Source of the DNA: a virus
Direction: 5' to 3' (one strand)
Virus record (IMG/VR): IMGVR_UViG_3300034682_000455
Span: 1 to 53,142 of that record
DNA length: 53,142 nt
A program made the position numbers and the translations under genes. Positions within the stretch are counted from its first letter, which is position 1. Every line of letters starts with the position of its first letter. The notes under the pieces are model-generated. The model worked only from the letters and a program-made list of their open reading frames with translations. It made no database searches and was not told the origin of the DNA. Shown here piece by piece: positions 6,344 through 13,618 of this stretch.

Positions 6344-8158
6344 TTAGGCGGCGACTGCCTGGAGTTCGTCCGCCAGCTTGCGGTAGCCCATGGACAGCAG
6401 CAGCATCAGGCGGCGTGCGTTGGCGCTGGCGATCTGCACCGCGGCGCGCTCTTTGGTGAACGGGATCCCGTGGTGTTCCAGCGTGGCTGCGCTGATCTTG
6501 CCCAGGCCCATGCTTTCCATGCGGGCGTTCAACTGGCCCAGTGTCATGGTCTGGCCGTCGTCGGCAGCAGCACTGGTCTGCGCCGCGGCGATGGCCTGCT
6601 GCGCATCGATGCCGGCCACGTCCTCGACGGCCTTGTCCTGCACCAGGCCGGCCAGGTCCTGCGCCACCGGTGCTGCTAGCGTACCGGCCTGCTGTGCCTT
6701 GGCAATCTCTGCCTGCTCCTGCTGGGCCTGCTGCTGGATGCGCAGGCGCTCCTGTTCCGCTTCCTGCTGGGCTTTGGCCGCCGCCTCGAGCTCCAGGCGC
6801 GCGGCTTCCTCGGCGCGGATGCGCTCGCGCTCCTTGTCCAGGCGCGCGGCCTCGGCCTGCTTGTGGTTGCCGATGCGCAGGGAGGCCAGGGCCTGGAAGT
6901 CTTCTTCCGCCTTGGCGCCGACGGTGGAGAAGTCCGCGAAGAGGGCGATCCAGTCGCCATCTTCTTGCACCAGGTGCTCGCGGTTGACCTCCAGGCGGTA
7001 GGCCTGCTGATTGGCATCGTGCTTGGCATTGGTCAGGGCCACGGCCACCTTGTCGCGCATGCTGTCCAGCGACTTCAGGCCCTTGATCGTTTCCGCAAAT
7101 CCACCCGCAATACGAGGCAGCCAGTTGGCGCCCAGGCGCTGGTTCAGTGCTTGCACGTGCTGGTCAAGCTGCGCTTGTGCACCAGTCACGATCTCTGTGC
7201 GGCGGGCCTCCTTCTCTGCAGCCACCAGCTTTTCTGTGGCCAGCCGGGTGGTGCGCGCCAGGTTCTTCAGGTCGGCCACGGTGCGGCGCATCAATTCCAC
7301 ATCGCTGATCTGGGCCAGTGCACCATCTTCAGCGGCGGCCAGGGCCTCCTCGGCCTTCTTCAGAGCCTTGGCCGCAGCCTCCGCATCGGCAAACTCTTGG
7401 TCGGTCGCTGGCTTGGCAGGGATGCGGGCAATGAACTGGCGCAGCGCATCGCCAAAGGCATCCAGATTGCCGCCCACTGTCAGAGCACCGTTCACCTGAA
7501 CCACCACAGCGGGCAGGCTTTCAACCGGCGCGGCCACGGCTGGGGCAGGGCGTTCGGCGGTAGGGTCGTAGGCCTCGACCTCCTTGGCCAGCTGCAGCCA
7601 GCCTTCCTTGATCTTGGCGCGCAGGTCCGGGTTGGGCGTGTACCAGCAGTACCGCATCTCGATCAGATCGCCGCCGGGGCCCCACTCGCTGGTCATGAAA
7701 AGGATGCGCTTGCAGCCGGACACCATGGCCTGGTGCTCCATCTGCACCTGATACATCAGCGGCAAGTCGGCGCCCGTGCAGCCTTCCAGCATGACCTCTC
7801 GCAGGGTGTTGTTCAGCGTCTTGTGCTCGAACGCGGCATCGTGCATGAAGGTCAGACCGTCGAAGCTGGCCGACCACATGCCGTTGACACCCACGCATGG
7901 CGACAGTGGTTCGCTGATGATCTCCTCGGCCAGGGGGCGGGCCAGGGCTTCAAAGCGGTGACCATCGTCGAAGCGGCGCTGCGTGGCTGGATCCACTTCA
8001 CCAGTCAGGCCCGTGGCCAACTCCTTGATCAGCTGCGAGCGGCTTTTGTAGCTGCTGCAGCCCATCATGGCCGGCGCATCGCTGGCATTGAAGTGATGGG
8101 CGCGGTGGGCGTGCCACTCGGGACTGCCCTGGACGAGGGATACGGTTTGCATGCTCAT
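6344..8158 (-). CDS. YqaJ-type phage exonuclease with long coiled-coil tail
   Basis: The 604-residue protein has a YqaJ/lambda-exonuclease-type domain in about the first 190 residues: [20 protein letters not shown], then [16 protein letters not shown], the metal-binding [13 protein letters not shown] (Asp, and Glu-x-Lys) and [17 protein letters not shown]. It should resect double-stranded ends to feed the RecT partner. The rest is unusually long for this family, with an Ala/Gln/Glu-rich coiled coil (about 445-500) and a C-terminal helical part. Its AUG overlaps the stop codon of the recT gene (ATGA), so the pair is translationally coupled. Met3 is an alternative start. Confidence 0.9.
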   Translation of the reverse strand: MSMQTVSLVQGSPEWHAHRAHHFNASDAPAMMGCSSYKSRSQLIKELATGLTGEVDPATQRRFDDGHRFEALARPLAEEIISEPLSPCVGVNGMWSASFDGLTFMHDAAFEHKTLNNTLREVMLEGCTGADLPLMYQVQMEHQAMVSGCKRILFMTSEWGPGGDLIEMRYCWYTPNPDLRAKIKEGWLQLAKEVEAYDPTAERPAPAVAAPVESLPAVVVQVNGALTVGGNLDAFGDALRQFIARIPAKPATDQEFADAEAAAKALKKAEEALAAAEDGALAQISDVELMRRTVADLKNLARTTRLATEKLVAAEKEARRTEIVTGAQAQLDQHVQALNQRLGANWLPRIAGGFAETIKGLKSLDSMRDKVAVALTNAKHDANQQAYRLEVNREHLVQEDGDWIALFADFSTVGAKAEEDFQALASLRIGNHKQAEAARLDKERERIRAEEAARLELEAAAKAQQEAEQERLRIQQQAQQEQAEIAKAQQAGTLAAPVAQDLAGLVQDKAVEDVAGIDAQQAIAAAQTSAAADDGQTMTLGQLNARMESMGLGKISAATLEHHGIPFTKERAAVQIASANARRLMLLLSMGYRKLADELQAVAA

Positions 8159-9384
8159 GCTGCTTGCTCCAGTTCCGCCAGCTTGGCGTCAAAAATTGCG
8201 GTCAGTCGGTCGTGCTCGGCGTCGTCGGCGATGGCCTCGATCAGGCTGCCTAGCTCATACAGGCGGTCGATGTCGGTACAGGCCTTGATGTCGGCCTCCA
8301 GCTTGGCCGGCACCACCACGGGCGCGCCGTCATTTGGGTCTTCGCCGGTCTTGAGCGAGGCGGGGGCCATCTCCTTGACCGCTGCGTCCAGCTGCTCGAT
8401 CTGCGCGGCGGTAAGGGGCGCGATGGCGTTCAGCCAGCCCAGGGTTTCATCGCGGGTCTTGACGCCATCGGCGATGGCCTTGGCCCAGGCGTTCATGCCA
8501 GCATCGAATCGGGCCTGGTCGAAGGTGGTTGGAACCATCTCAGCCTCGCCCATGCTCTTGGGCACGGCCTGGGTGCCAGCATGGATGACGTTGCCGGCGG
8601 GATCCTGGACAAAAACGTCCTGTACCTCCTCGGCGGTGGGCAGCCCCATCAGCAGTTCGGGTGCGTAGATGCGCCCAAAAAATGCTGCGGTGCGGTATTG
8701 CAGCATCAGGTCGGGCATGGAGCGCCACTTGCTTCCGTTCTTCCCGTACCAACCTTCGTTTACGGCCATTTCCATGGTGACCGGCGGAGATTCCAGAATA
8801 GGTATGCCGTAGTGTTTGCAGCAGCCATAGATGCTGCCGTGGGCCTTCATGTCATCCAGGCTGAACTGGGGAATGGCCGTGCCTCGTTCTATGGTCCAGG
8901 CTACGCAGCGGGCATCCTTGATGCGGACTTCGTGCTTTTTCTCCTGCTTCACACGCCTGCCGTTTCCTCCGGTAACCCACTCGAAGGTGGAGTATGTGGC
9001 GTCGATCTCGGCTAGCCACTTGAGTTCGAAGCGCAAAGGGGAGAAGCGGCCGCAGCTGTTGATGGCAGCAATGATGAACTGGCTCGACCAGCTGGGGCGC
9101 CCTTCAATGATGTGAAGGTTCTGCATCACCATCAGCGGATTGGCTCGCAGACGCTGCGACATATCCAGAGCGATCATGCAGTTCGGTATTGCGGCCGGAT
9201 TGTCTTCCCAGGTGCTGTTCTCGCCGTAGCCTTTTTGGACACGCGCCTGATAAGCCGCGGGCACCATCGTGCTGCTGGCAAAGGCCTTGGCGCTGCGCTG
9301 CAGGAATTCAAAGCTGGCCAAATCGCCAAAGCCCATGGTGACGGGGAGGGCCGACGTTTCGGCCTGGGTGGTGACTGCATTCAT
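8155..9384 (-). CDS. RecT-family single-strand DNA annealing protein
   Basis: The 409-residue protein contains the RecT core in about residues 20-290: FLQRSAKAFASSTMVPAAYQ, NCMIALDMSQRLRANPLMVM, the strongly typical IIEGRPSWSSQFIIAAINSCG and MPDLMLQYRTAAFFGRIYAPEL. RecT proteins coat single-stranded DNA and anneal it to complementary strands with a partner exonuclease. The C-terminal 110 residues are an acidic extension longer than in classic RecT. The start at 9384 overlaps the stop of the upstream CxxC gene (ATGA), with GTGAGG as a ribosome site. The YqaJ-type exonuclease follows with the same overlap, the classic phage pair. Confidence 0.93.
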   Translation of the reverse strand: MNAVTTQAETSALPVTMGFGDLASFEFLQRSAKAFASSTMVPAAYQARVQKGYGENSTWEDNPAAIPNCMIALDMSQRLRANPLMVMQNLHIIEGRPSWSSQFIIAAINSCGRFSPLRFELKWLAEIDATYSTFEWVTGGNGRRVKQEKKHEVRIKDARCVAWTIERGTAIPQFSLDDMKAHGSIYGCCKHYGIPILESPPVTMEMAVNEGWYGKNGSKWRSMPDLMLQYRTAAFFGRIYAPELLMGLPTAEEVQDVFVQDPAGNVIHAGTQAVPKSMGEAEMVPTTFDQARFDAGMNAWAKAIADGVKTRDETLGWLNAIAPLTAAQIEQLDAAVKEMAPASLKTGEDPNDGAPVVVPAKLEADIKACTDIDRLYELGSLIEAIADDAEHDRLTAIFDAKLAELEQAA

Positions 9385-9623
9385 GCAAACCTCACTTGGT
9401 GGTTGTTTTTGCGAACGACGGGAAGCCGCTTGGGCTTTTTGGCTGGCTGCCCCAGGTGCCACCAGCCGCAGGCGGTGCACTTGTAGGCAGTCATGGGATG
9501 GCTGTGGGAGGCGCTGGATTTGCGGGCCAGCTTCTGGGCGCGCTCGTAGTCCAGAGGCTGCTTGCCGGTGGGGCAGCTCATGTGCAGCTGGAGATAACGC
9601 CAGCACAGGCAGTGCTGATGCAC
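9381..9623 (-). CDS. Small Cys/His-rich phage protein
   Basis: From a GUG start at 9623 the product has 80 residues with HQHCLCWRYLQLHMSC near the start and YKCTACGWWHLGQ in the middle, a metal-binding pattern (YxCxxCxxWHxG) seen in small phage proteins. I chose this start because the hairpin at 9646-9667 lies just upstream and GGTGGG precedes it. A longer form from AUG 9719 (112 residues, overlapping the preceding stop) is possible but would read through the hairpin. Its stop overlaps the recT start, so it is in the recombination operon. Confidence 0.6.
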   Translation of the reverse strand: MHQHCLCWRYLQLHMSCPTGKQPLDYERAQKLARKSSASHSHPMTAYKCTACGWWHLGQPAKKPKRLPVVRKNNHQVRFA

Positions 9624-9645
9624 ACGGTGGCTACCCACCAGAAGA

Positions 9646-9667
9646 AAGCCCGCACAGTGGCGGGCTT
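9646..9667 (-). terminator. Terminator-like hairpin upstream of the Cys/His-rich gene
   Basis: AAGCCCGC and GCGGGCTT form an 8-bp stem with an ACAGTG loop; the minus strand continues TTTCTTC. The presumed GUG start follows about 23 nt later. Confidence 0.65.
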
Positions 9668-9711
9668 CATGGGGCGTTTGCGCGGCAGGCGCTGGAGCGG
9701 GATGGGTGGGG

Positions 9712-9846
9712 TCATGCATGCTCCTTGCGAAGCACCACCACGGCCATGGCCTTGGGGAAGCGCTCCAGTGCATCGGCGTGCGCCGCATCGTTGCTGGGGA
9801 AGATGCCGTGGTACTGGGTGCCGGCCACCTTGATCAGAAATCGCAT
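9712..9846 (-). CDS. Very small hypothetical protein (44 residues)
   Basis: The peptide MRFLIKVAGTQYHGIFPSND continues AAHADALERFPKAMAVVVLRK. AAGGAGA lies about 8 nt upstream of AUG 9846, a strong ribosome site that supports it. The fold suggested by alternating strands and a helix is compact and soluble. It is followed by the Cys/His-rich gene and preceded by the Pro-rich 50-residue gene. Function is unknown. Confidence 0.6.
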   Translation of the reverse strand: MRFLIKVAGTQYHGIFPSNDAAHADALERFPKAMAVVVLRKEHA

Positions 9847-9859
9847 GCTGTCGTCTCCT

Positions 9860-10012
9860 TCAAATTGCGTCGGCGCTGCCTTCGAGCGCTTCGGGGTGCT
9901 GGGCCAGCAGCTCGCGCACTTCTTCAGGGGGCGCTGGCGGCGGGTACTGGGGAGGGGGCGTGTAGCCAAAGTCGGCCTCGGCCGGGCCAGGGGGGATGTC
10001 AAACATGTGCAT
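9860..10012 (-). CDS. Small Pro-rich hypothetical protein (50 residues)
   Basis: The frame encodes MHMFDIPPGPAEADFGYTPP, then a proline stretch (PQYPPPAPPEE) and a short helix VRELLAQHPEALEGSADAI. AUG 10012 overlaps the end of the 130-residue gene, and a second AUG two codons on is an alternative. GAGGTGG lies upstream. The coupling to its neighbours is the main support; no function is recognised. Confidence 0.5.
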   Translation of the reverse strand: MHMFDIPPGPAEADFGYTPPPQYPPPAPPEEVRELLAQHPEALEGSADAI

Positions 10013-10391
10013 GGGCTTGAACCACCTCTTCGTGATAAATGTCCAGGGCATGCTTCTGGCCGAACCATGTGGCCAGGACCTGGTGCAGCTTGGCCGCATG
10101 CGGGCTGGTCAGCAGCTCGGCAACCGCGGAGAGCGTGGCGTCGTCACCGCTCTCCATCGCGGCATCCAGGATCTCGAAGGGCGCCCACAATTTGCCGGTG
10201 CAGATGCAGTCCTTGGACCAGTCGGCGGGCTGCGTCATGGCCTGCAGGCGCTGCAGCACGATCAGAGGGGCCTGCCGTTCGGCAACCTCCCGCATGGCCT
10301 GGGCTGCTTCATGTTCATCCTCCCAGCGCGCGGCATCGGCGCAGGGGTTGCTGGTGGGGCCGAAGTAGCCCACCGGTTGACGTGCGGTCAT
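9999..10391 (-). CDS. Hypothetical early phage protein (130 residues)
   Basis: The protein starts MTARQPVGYFGPTSNPCADA and is mainly helical, with WEDEHEAAQAMREVAERQAP, a CICTGKLWAPFEILDAAM segment and VAELLTSPHAAKLHQVLATW. The start at 10391 is fixed by GGAGG 5 nt upstream; a longer frame upstream crosses the hairpin at 10413-10440 and is not credible. The overlap with the 50-residue gene downstream suggests an operon. I do not recognise the family. Confidence 0.6.
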   Translation of the reverse strand: MTARQPVGYFGPTSNPCADAARWEDEHEAAQAMREVAERQAPLIVLQRLQAMTQPADWSKDCICTGKLWAPFEILDAAMESGDDATLSAVAELLTSPHAAKLHQVLATWFGQKHALDIYHEEVVQAHAHV

Positions 10392-10412
10392 ACGACCTCC
10401 AGAAATAAAAAA

Positions 10413-10440
10413 GCCCGCTGGACATTGCTGCACAGCGGGC
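10413..10440 (-). terminator. Terminator-like hairpin upstream of the 130-residue gene
   Basis: GCCCGCTG and CAGCGGGC form an 8-bp stem around a 12-nt loop, followed on the minus strand by TTTTTTATTTC. A weaker dyad with a TTTCTTTTTTG tail lies just upstream at about 10478-10494. The start codon at 10391 follows about 22 nt after the stem. Confidence 0.7.
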
Positions 10441-10733
10441 AAAAGTCCACGGAACGTGAACCCCACAAAAAAGAAAGCCGGTGCCTTTCGGCGTGTCATG
10501 GGAATGCATGAGAGGGAGGGTGGAGATACCCACGACCCGGCTGGAAAAACGATCAAGTCAACTGTCAAGTGTTGGCTGACAGTTCACCAAATCGCCCTGC
10601 ATATCGCTGCAGGCGGCGGTGTTTTATGCCCACGGGGCGCTATCACTTACACGATGCTCTCCAATCTCATAGATTGCCATTCTGGTTTGGCCTAGCCGGA
10701 TCAATATCCGGCACCGTGCGCCGGGGGCGATGG
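10441..10733 (-). other. Gene-poor stretch with dyads in the leftward operon
   Basis: Between the genes ending at 10734 and starting at 10391 I see no convincing protein of normal size. The minus strand has a perfect 8-bp inverted repeat AACTGTCA / TGACAGTT with a 9-nt spacer near 10558-10582, followed by a T-run, and a second weak hairpin at about 10478-10494. These may be terminators. A doubtful 37-codon frame with a CTG start is listed separately. Confidence 0.4.
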
Positions 10734-10737
10734 TCAG
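10624..10737 (-). CDS. Doubtful 37-residue frame with a CTG start
   Basis: The frame reads LTIAPGARCRILIRLGQTRM then AIYEIGEHRVSDSAPWA. Its first codon CTG overlaps the stop codon of the 59-residue gene (CTGA), the same packing as the ATGA overlaps elsewhere in this operon. The composition is protein-like, with alternating hydrophobic and charged residues. However, no AUG, GUG or UUG exists at this end and an in-frame AUG would leave only 18 codons. I keep it only as a candidate. Confidence 0.2.
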   Translation of the reverse strand: MTIAPGARCRILIRLGQTRMAIYEIGEHRVSDSAPWA

Positions 10738-10913
10738 AGCTGTTGCTTTGCCTTCCGCCGTACTTCTGGATCGGTGTCCAGGCGCTGTGGCTTGCCTATG
10801 GCTTGCCGCTGCCGCTCTTTGGGGAACAGCGCGTCGAATGCATCCAGCACCGCTGCCTTGTAGCCAGCGAGCTGGGCCTGCTTGCGCTTGTCGTTGAGCT
10901 TTGTGACTTTCAT
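10734..10913 (-). CDS. Small basic hypothetical protein (59 residues)
   Basis: The protein starts MKVTKLNDKRKQAQLAGYKA and continues with LDAFDALFPKERQRQAIGK, a charged helical peptide. AUG 10913 overlaps the stop of the 95-residue gene (ATGA), so translation is probably coupled; there is no strong separate ribosome site. It is part of the first pair of genes read from the leftward early promoter. Function is unknown. Confidence 0.55.
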   Translation of the reverse strand: MKVTKLNDKRKQAQLAGYKAAVLDAFDALFPKERQRQAIGKPQRLDTDPEVRRKAKQQL

Positions 10914-11197
10914 GCGGCCACCAGTCGAGATGCACTCCAGCCATTGCGCTGCTTCCAAGCTGCACTTGCGCTAGCCATCTTCCCCATCGACAGCACTGCG
11001 CCGACAGACACCCTGAGCCGCTTCCCTTGGTAGACCTGGCGCAACACCTTTGATGCGCAGATGCAGCCTACATTGAATTCTTCCCCGTGCTCGTTGCGCA
11101 CCATCACGGCGCGAGTCAGGTTGGTCTTGCCGCAGCAGTCGCATACCGGGTAGTCGCTGGTGCCGGAGACTGTGAATGTGGTTCCTTCGATTGCCAT
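10910..11197 (-). CDS. Small zinc-binding early protein (CxCC / CIC motifs)
   Basis: The 95-residue protein starts MAIEGTTFTVSGTSDYPVCD and has CDCCGKTNLTRAVMV followed by EEFNVGCICASKVL, which looks like a treble-clef or zinc-knuckle with four cysteines (about 19, 21-22 and 45-47). The C-terminal half is helical and basic. AAGGAGCAAC precedes AUG 11197, which is a good ribosome site. As the first gene after the long early leader it may act early on the host or on transcription, but that is only suggested by position. Two perfect dyads lie directly upstream. Confidence 0.7.
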   Translation of the reverse strand: MAIEGTTFTVSGTSDYPVCDCCGKTNLTRAVMVRNEHGEEFNVGCICASKVLRQVYQGKRLRVSVGAVLSMGKMASASAAWKQRNGWSASRLVAA

Positions 11198-11684
11198 GGT
11201 GTTGCTCCTTGAAAACCAAAATCGCCTCTGTGAAGCGCCTTTGGTTTTCCCTCTGATGTCGCTCAGAGGGCAGCGCCGATTGCTCGGAGGGGTTTGCTGT
11301 TCTTGGTAGCCCTGTTCACCTCATTTGGAATTTGGCACGCCCCGATTTGGCGCCCGTGTTTTTAGCTCTCGCTGGGTACGGCACCCAGCGCGCGACGTTG
11401 AAAGCGTCTATGTGCATCGAAGCTGTTGAGGCTAAGGCGGCCTTGCCGAGTTGCTCCTTCGTCCGTGCCCTGCACGCGATCCCTGGACTCGCATCCGCTA
11501 CACACCGGTTCACCCGGCACCTGCGTTGATGGTTTGAACGTAGGGAGGTCGCTCGATCACTAGGCTCCCATCGACTGGTGCACCTGCTGCTGCGCTCCCG
11601 TTGGAGCTAACCCCGCCTTTGCTTCCTGTCGGCTTCGGCCCCGGATCGCTGGGCCTTGGGTGTTTCGCGGTTGGTGCTGCGATG
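11198..11684 (-). ncRNA. Long untranslated leader of the leftward early transcript
   Basis: From the expected start of transcription near 11684 to the first credible start codon at 11197 there are about 485 nt with no convincing gene. The stretch contains several dyads, including the pair at 11211-11270 and GCTGGGTAC / GTACCCAGC type symmetry near 11370-11390. A leader this long before an operon full of terminator-like hairpins suggests an RNA element that modifies RNA polymerase, by analogy with the put sites of phage HK022. That is inference. A 65-codon frame with a GUG start (11316-11513) is possible but not convincing. Confidence 0.4.
11211..11270 (-). other. Two adjacent perfect dyads just upstream of the first early gene
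   Basis: GAAAACCAAA (11211-11220) pairs with TTTGGTTTTC (11240-11249), 10 bp perfect with a 19-nt spacer. CCCTCTGA (11249-11256) pairs with TCAGAGGG (11263-11270), 8 bp with a 6-nt loop. They lie 14 and 52 nt before the start codon at 11197 in the direction of leftward transcription and may act in the RNA. Confidence 0.5.
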
Positions 11685-11690
11685 GGATGA

Positions 11691-11719
11691 AGTATCGGCA
11701 AACCGATAAATCATGTCAA
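11691..11719 (-). promoter_or_regulatory. Leftward early promoter (PL-like)
   Basis: On the minus strand TTGACA (11714-11719) is followed after exactly 17 nt by GATACT (11691-11696). The CI-type operator ATCGGTTTGCCGAT fills the spacer. The perfect -35 box and spacing, with the operator in place, make this the likely early promoter for the left arm. Confidence 0.75.
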
Positions 11720-11752
11720 GCGGTATTCCGATATTTTTATCAGTGTGCCGAT
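11694..11752. promoter_or_regulatory. Left operator cluster
   Basis: ATCGGCAAACCGAT at 11694-11707 is identical to the operator at 13655-13668. AGCGGTATTCCGAT at 11719-11732 and a weaker ATCAGTGTGCCGAT at 11739-11752 share the half-sites. These are likely CI and Cro binding sites. Confidence 0.7.
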
Positions 11753-11763
11753 ATACTGATTCC

Positions 11764-11985
11764 ATGAACAGACCACACACAGACGAAAAAAAGCCCGCTG
11801 AGGCGGGCGTTGTGACGGCTAGCTGCCAGCTGAACCAAAGTAATGATGGGCGCTTCTATGTAGAGGCTGTCACCAGCGATGGCCAAAGAGCACTATGTAG
11901 GATTCTTCAAAGTGGTGCCTCTGTAACCCTGTCGATCGAACAAGGTGGCGCAATAGCTACAGGTTTTTCTGTAGCCACGCAATGA
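11764..11985 (+). CDS. Doubtful small protein (73 residues)
   Basis: The frame starts MNRPHTDEKKPAEAGVVTAS and continues LNQSNDGRFYVEAVTSDGQR, with RALCRILQSGASVTLSIEQ at the end, a plausible beta-rich small domain. Against it, the first 15 codons cover the terminator-like hairpin at 11793-11808 and no good ribosome site precedes AUG 11764. A GUG at 11812 (after GAGGCGGG) would give a shorter 57-residue form without the hairpin. It converges on the Cas2-like gene and overlaps its end by 29 nt. Confidence 0.35.
   Translation: MNRPHTDEKKPAEAGVVTASCQLNQSNDGRFYVEAVTSDGQRALCRILQSGASVTLSIEQGGAIATGFSVATQ
11793..11808 (-). terminator. Terminator of the cI-side transcript
   Basis: GCCCGC and GCGGGC form a 6-bp stem with a TGAG loop, followed on the minus strand by seven T. 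It lies after the Cas2-like gene and just before the leftward early promoter, so it would insulate the two units. Confidence 0.7.
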
Positions 11986-12223
11986 CATCTTTGTGCAACC
12001 GCCCATACCAAGGAAGACTGAGTGTGATCACCGTGCAATTGTCATTGGCATCAAGCAAGTGCTCAAGGGATTTGAAGACCTGCTCCGGGCTTTTGTAGGT
12101 TGCAATTGCGTAGGATGATTCAGAGAGTTTTGCCCAGTCTGGGTAAAGCTTTTTGAGCGTCTCCAAAAAAGGCGGGCGGCGCACCTCTTTGTTTAGGTCA
12201 TACGTAATCAATAAAACTGCCAT
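11957..12223 (-). CDS. Cas2/SinR-like small protein (88 residues)
   Basis: The protein starts MAVLLITYDLNKEVRRPPFL and continues ETLKKLYPDWAKLSESSYAI, then SLEHLLDANDNCTVITLSLPW and ends DVIAWLQKNL. The pattern (YDL at the first strand, a helix, a W-x-x-L-S-S strand, a second helix with LDANDN and a strand) resembles the ferredoxin-like Cas2/VapD/SinR-like proteins, which include nucleases that use the Asp of YDL. AAAGGAGGGG lies just upstream of AUG 12223, one of the best ribosome sites in the window. It is on the cI strand with no CRISPR nearby, so it could be a lysogenic toxin or defence protein. Nuclease activity is inference. Confidence 0.6.
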   Translation of the reverse strand: MAVLLITYDLNKEVRRPPFLETLKKLYPDWAKLSESSYAIATYKSPEQVFKSLEHLLDANDNCTVITLSLPWYGRLHKDVIAWLQKNL

Positions 12224-12357
12224 ATCCCCTCCTTTGGTTGCAATTACTTCTTGGCTTTACGACGCCATCCACTCCCAAGCCGCCCACGCCACGCCCACCA
12301 CCCAGAAGGCGAAGGCATTTGCGAGGGCGCGGATTAGGGGTGATTTTCACTTTCTAC

Positions 12358-12942
12358 CTACGACCGAATGACACTTCCGTCAGGTAAGAAGGACAGATTG
12401 AAGCTTCCACAGTCCAGTACAAATCGCATAGATGTACCTGTTGCTGCACGTACCGAAGATGCGAGAAACAGATGTCTGTTTTTCGGTTGACGCTCTCTCT
12501 TGGTCAGCCTATCCATGAATGTAGGCGCCTCAAAAATCTCGACAGTGATTGCTACAGATTTGTTTGACGCGCCGAGTTGCTCATCCGCTGCCCATGAAAA
12601 CTCACCTAGATGATTGCCACGATAGGTTTCTAGTATGTCTGCAAGATAACGCTGCGCATCCGATGCACTGAATCTGAAGCCCAGCAGATCGGAGAACTCA
12701 CTAATTTGTGACTGGACGGCATATATTAGGTTGCTATCCCACTTTGGAATCATGGGGAGATATTCACGGCTACACGTACCGACCATGGACAAGGTCATTA
12801 AGTAATTCGCCATCTCAAGTGAATTTAATTCTGGCAGTGCGCGCTTCGCCAAGGTATTGAAATCAGTTTGAGTTACTGCAAGAACGCGTGAGCCAGCACG
12901 TAGGGCGATCATCTCGTAAACCCGATGAACTTGACGATCCAT
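12358..12942 (-). CDS. Unknown protein co-transcribed with the repressor
   Basis: The 194-residue protein starts MDRQVHRVYEMIALRAGSRV and contains LAKRALPELNSLEMANYLMT, FSDLLGFRFSASDAQRYLAD and a beta-rich C-terminal part (SMRFVLDCGSFNLSFLPDGS). No domain is recognised. Its AUG lies 4 nt after the cI stop codon, with no strong ribosome site, so it is probably coupled to cI and made in lysogens. Genes in this position often serve immunity, superinfection exclusion or defence. Its codons look less GC-rich than the surrounding replication genes, which hints at separate origin. Confidence 0.65.
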   Translation of the reverse strand: MDRQVHRVYEMIALRAGSRVLAVTQTDFNTLAKRALPELNSLEMANYLMTLSMVGTCSREYLPMIPKWDSNLIYAVQSQISEFSDLLGFRFSASDAQRYLADILETYRGNHLGEFSWAADEQLGASNKSVAITVEIFEAPTFMDRLTKRERQPKNRHLFLASSVRAATGTSMRFVLDCGSFNLSFLPDGSVIRS

Positions 12943-12946
12943 AGTG

Positions 12947-13606
12947 CTACTTTCTACGAAACTTCCGGCGGTGCTCAATCATGGTGCCAATCACAACCAG
13001 GTGGCGCTCATCGCTGCGCAGCACGGGGTAGTTGTCATTCAAGGGGACCAGCTCGAAAACTTCGTGCCCGGATTCGTCGATACCACGAACACGGTATTTC
13101 TTGAAGGTGGCCTCTTCCTTGGTGTTACGGGCGGCCACAAAGTCGCCTGGGTTGGGTGATACGTCAGGGTCTATGAGCACCCTGTCACCAGGCCGAAAGT
13201 CGGGGAGCATGGAGTCGCCTTCGATCTCCAAAAAGAACGACCACTGCGATGCATCGTCGTCTCCGAACTCCACATCGAAACCGTCGCCGGGTCCGTATGG
13301 AACGGCAATCTCTTTCAGAGCGCCGGCCTGGACGTGCGAGATCACGGGATATGGGCGCATGCCAAGTGGGACAGGCGTAACGTTCTGGTCAAACCCATCT
13401 TTCATCGATCCCTCGCCCGTGGCCAGCCAAAGCGCTGAGCACTTGAGTGCAGCCGCAATCACTGGAACGTGACTGGATCCGTTGGCAGTTTTTTCCAGCT
13501 CTGCAATCGTGGACTGGCCGATGCCGACCTTACTGGCCAGAACCTTCTGCGTCATTTTTGCGGCGGTGCGTGCCGCTCTAAGTCGTTGGCCGAACTCGGT
13601 ATTCAT
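12947..13606 (-). CDS. CI-type repressor with S24 self-cleavage domain
   Basis: The 219-residue protein has an N-terminal XRE helix-turn-helix (about 1-60: FGQRLRAARTAAKMTQKVLA, then KVGIGQSTIAELEKTANGSS) and a C-terminal S24/LexA-type peptidase. The catalytic Ser is in EIEGDSMLPDFRPGDRVLID and the Lys in TKEEATFKKYRVRG. It should hold the lysogenic state and be inactivated after DNA damage. The start AUG 13606 has no clear ribosome site; the mRNA may be nearly leaderless. Operators lie between it and cro. The unknown 194-residue gene follows directly. Confidence 0.92.
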   Translation of the reverse strand: MNTEFGQRLRAARTAAKMTQKVLASKVGIGQSTIAELEKTANGSSHVPVIAAALKCSALWLATGEGSMKDGFDQNVTPVPLGMRPYPVISHVQAGALKEIAVPYGPGDGFDVEFGDDDASQWSFFLEIEGDSMLPDFRPGDRVLIDPDVSPNPGDFVAARNTKEEATFKKYRVRGIDESGHEVFELVPLNDNYPVLRSDERHLVVIGTMIEHRRKFRRK

Positions 13607-13618
13607 GCTGCATAGCAT

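Noticed and set aside
11316-11513. 65-codon frame with a GUG start in the early leader
   Set aside because: No ribosome site at the GUG and an odd composition; kept as leader RNA.
11271-11690. tRNA or tmRNA gene in the gene-free leader
   Set aside because: No cloverleaf with a T-arm and acceptor stem could be folded by eye.
11957-12223. A CRISPR-Cas locus because of the Cas2-like protein
   Set aside because: No repeat-spacer array and no other cas gene are present; the protein is only Cas2-like in fold pattern.
12224-12357. Small membrane peptide (LIRALANAFAFWVVGVAWAA and on) on the minus strand
   Set aside because: It looks like a membrane helix but has no usable start codon in frame; possibly a decayed small gene.
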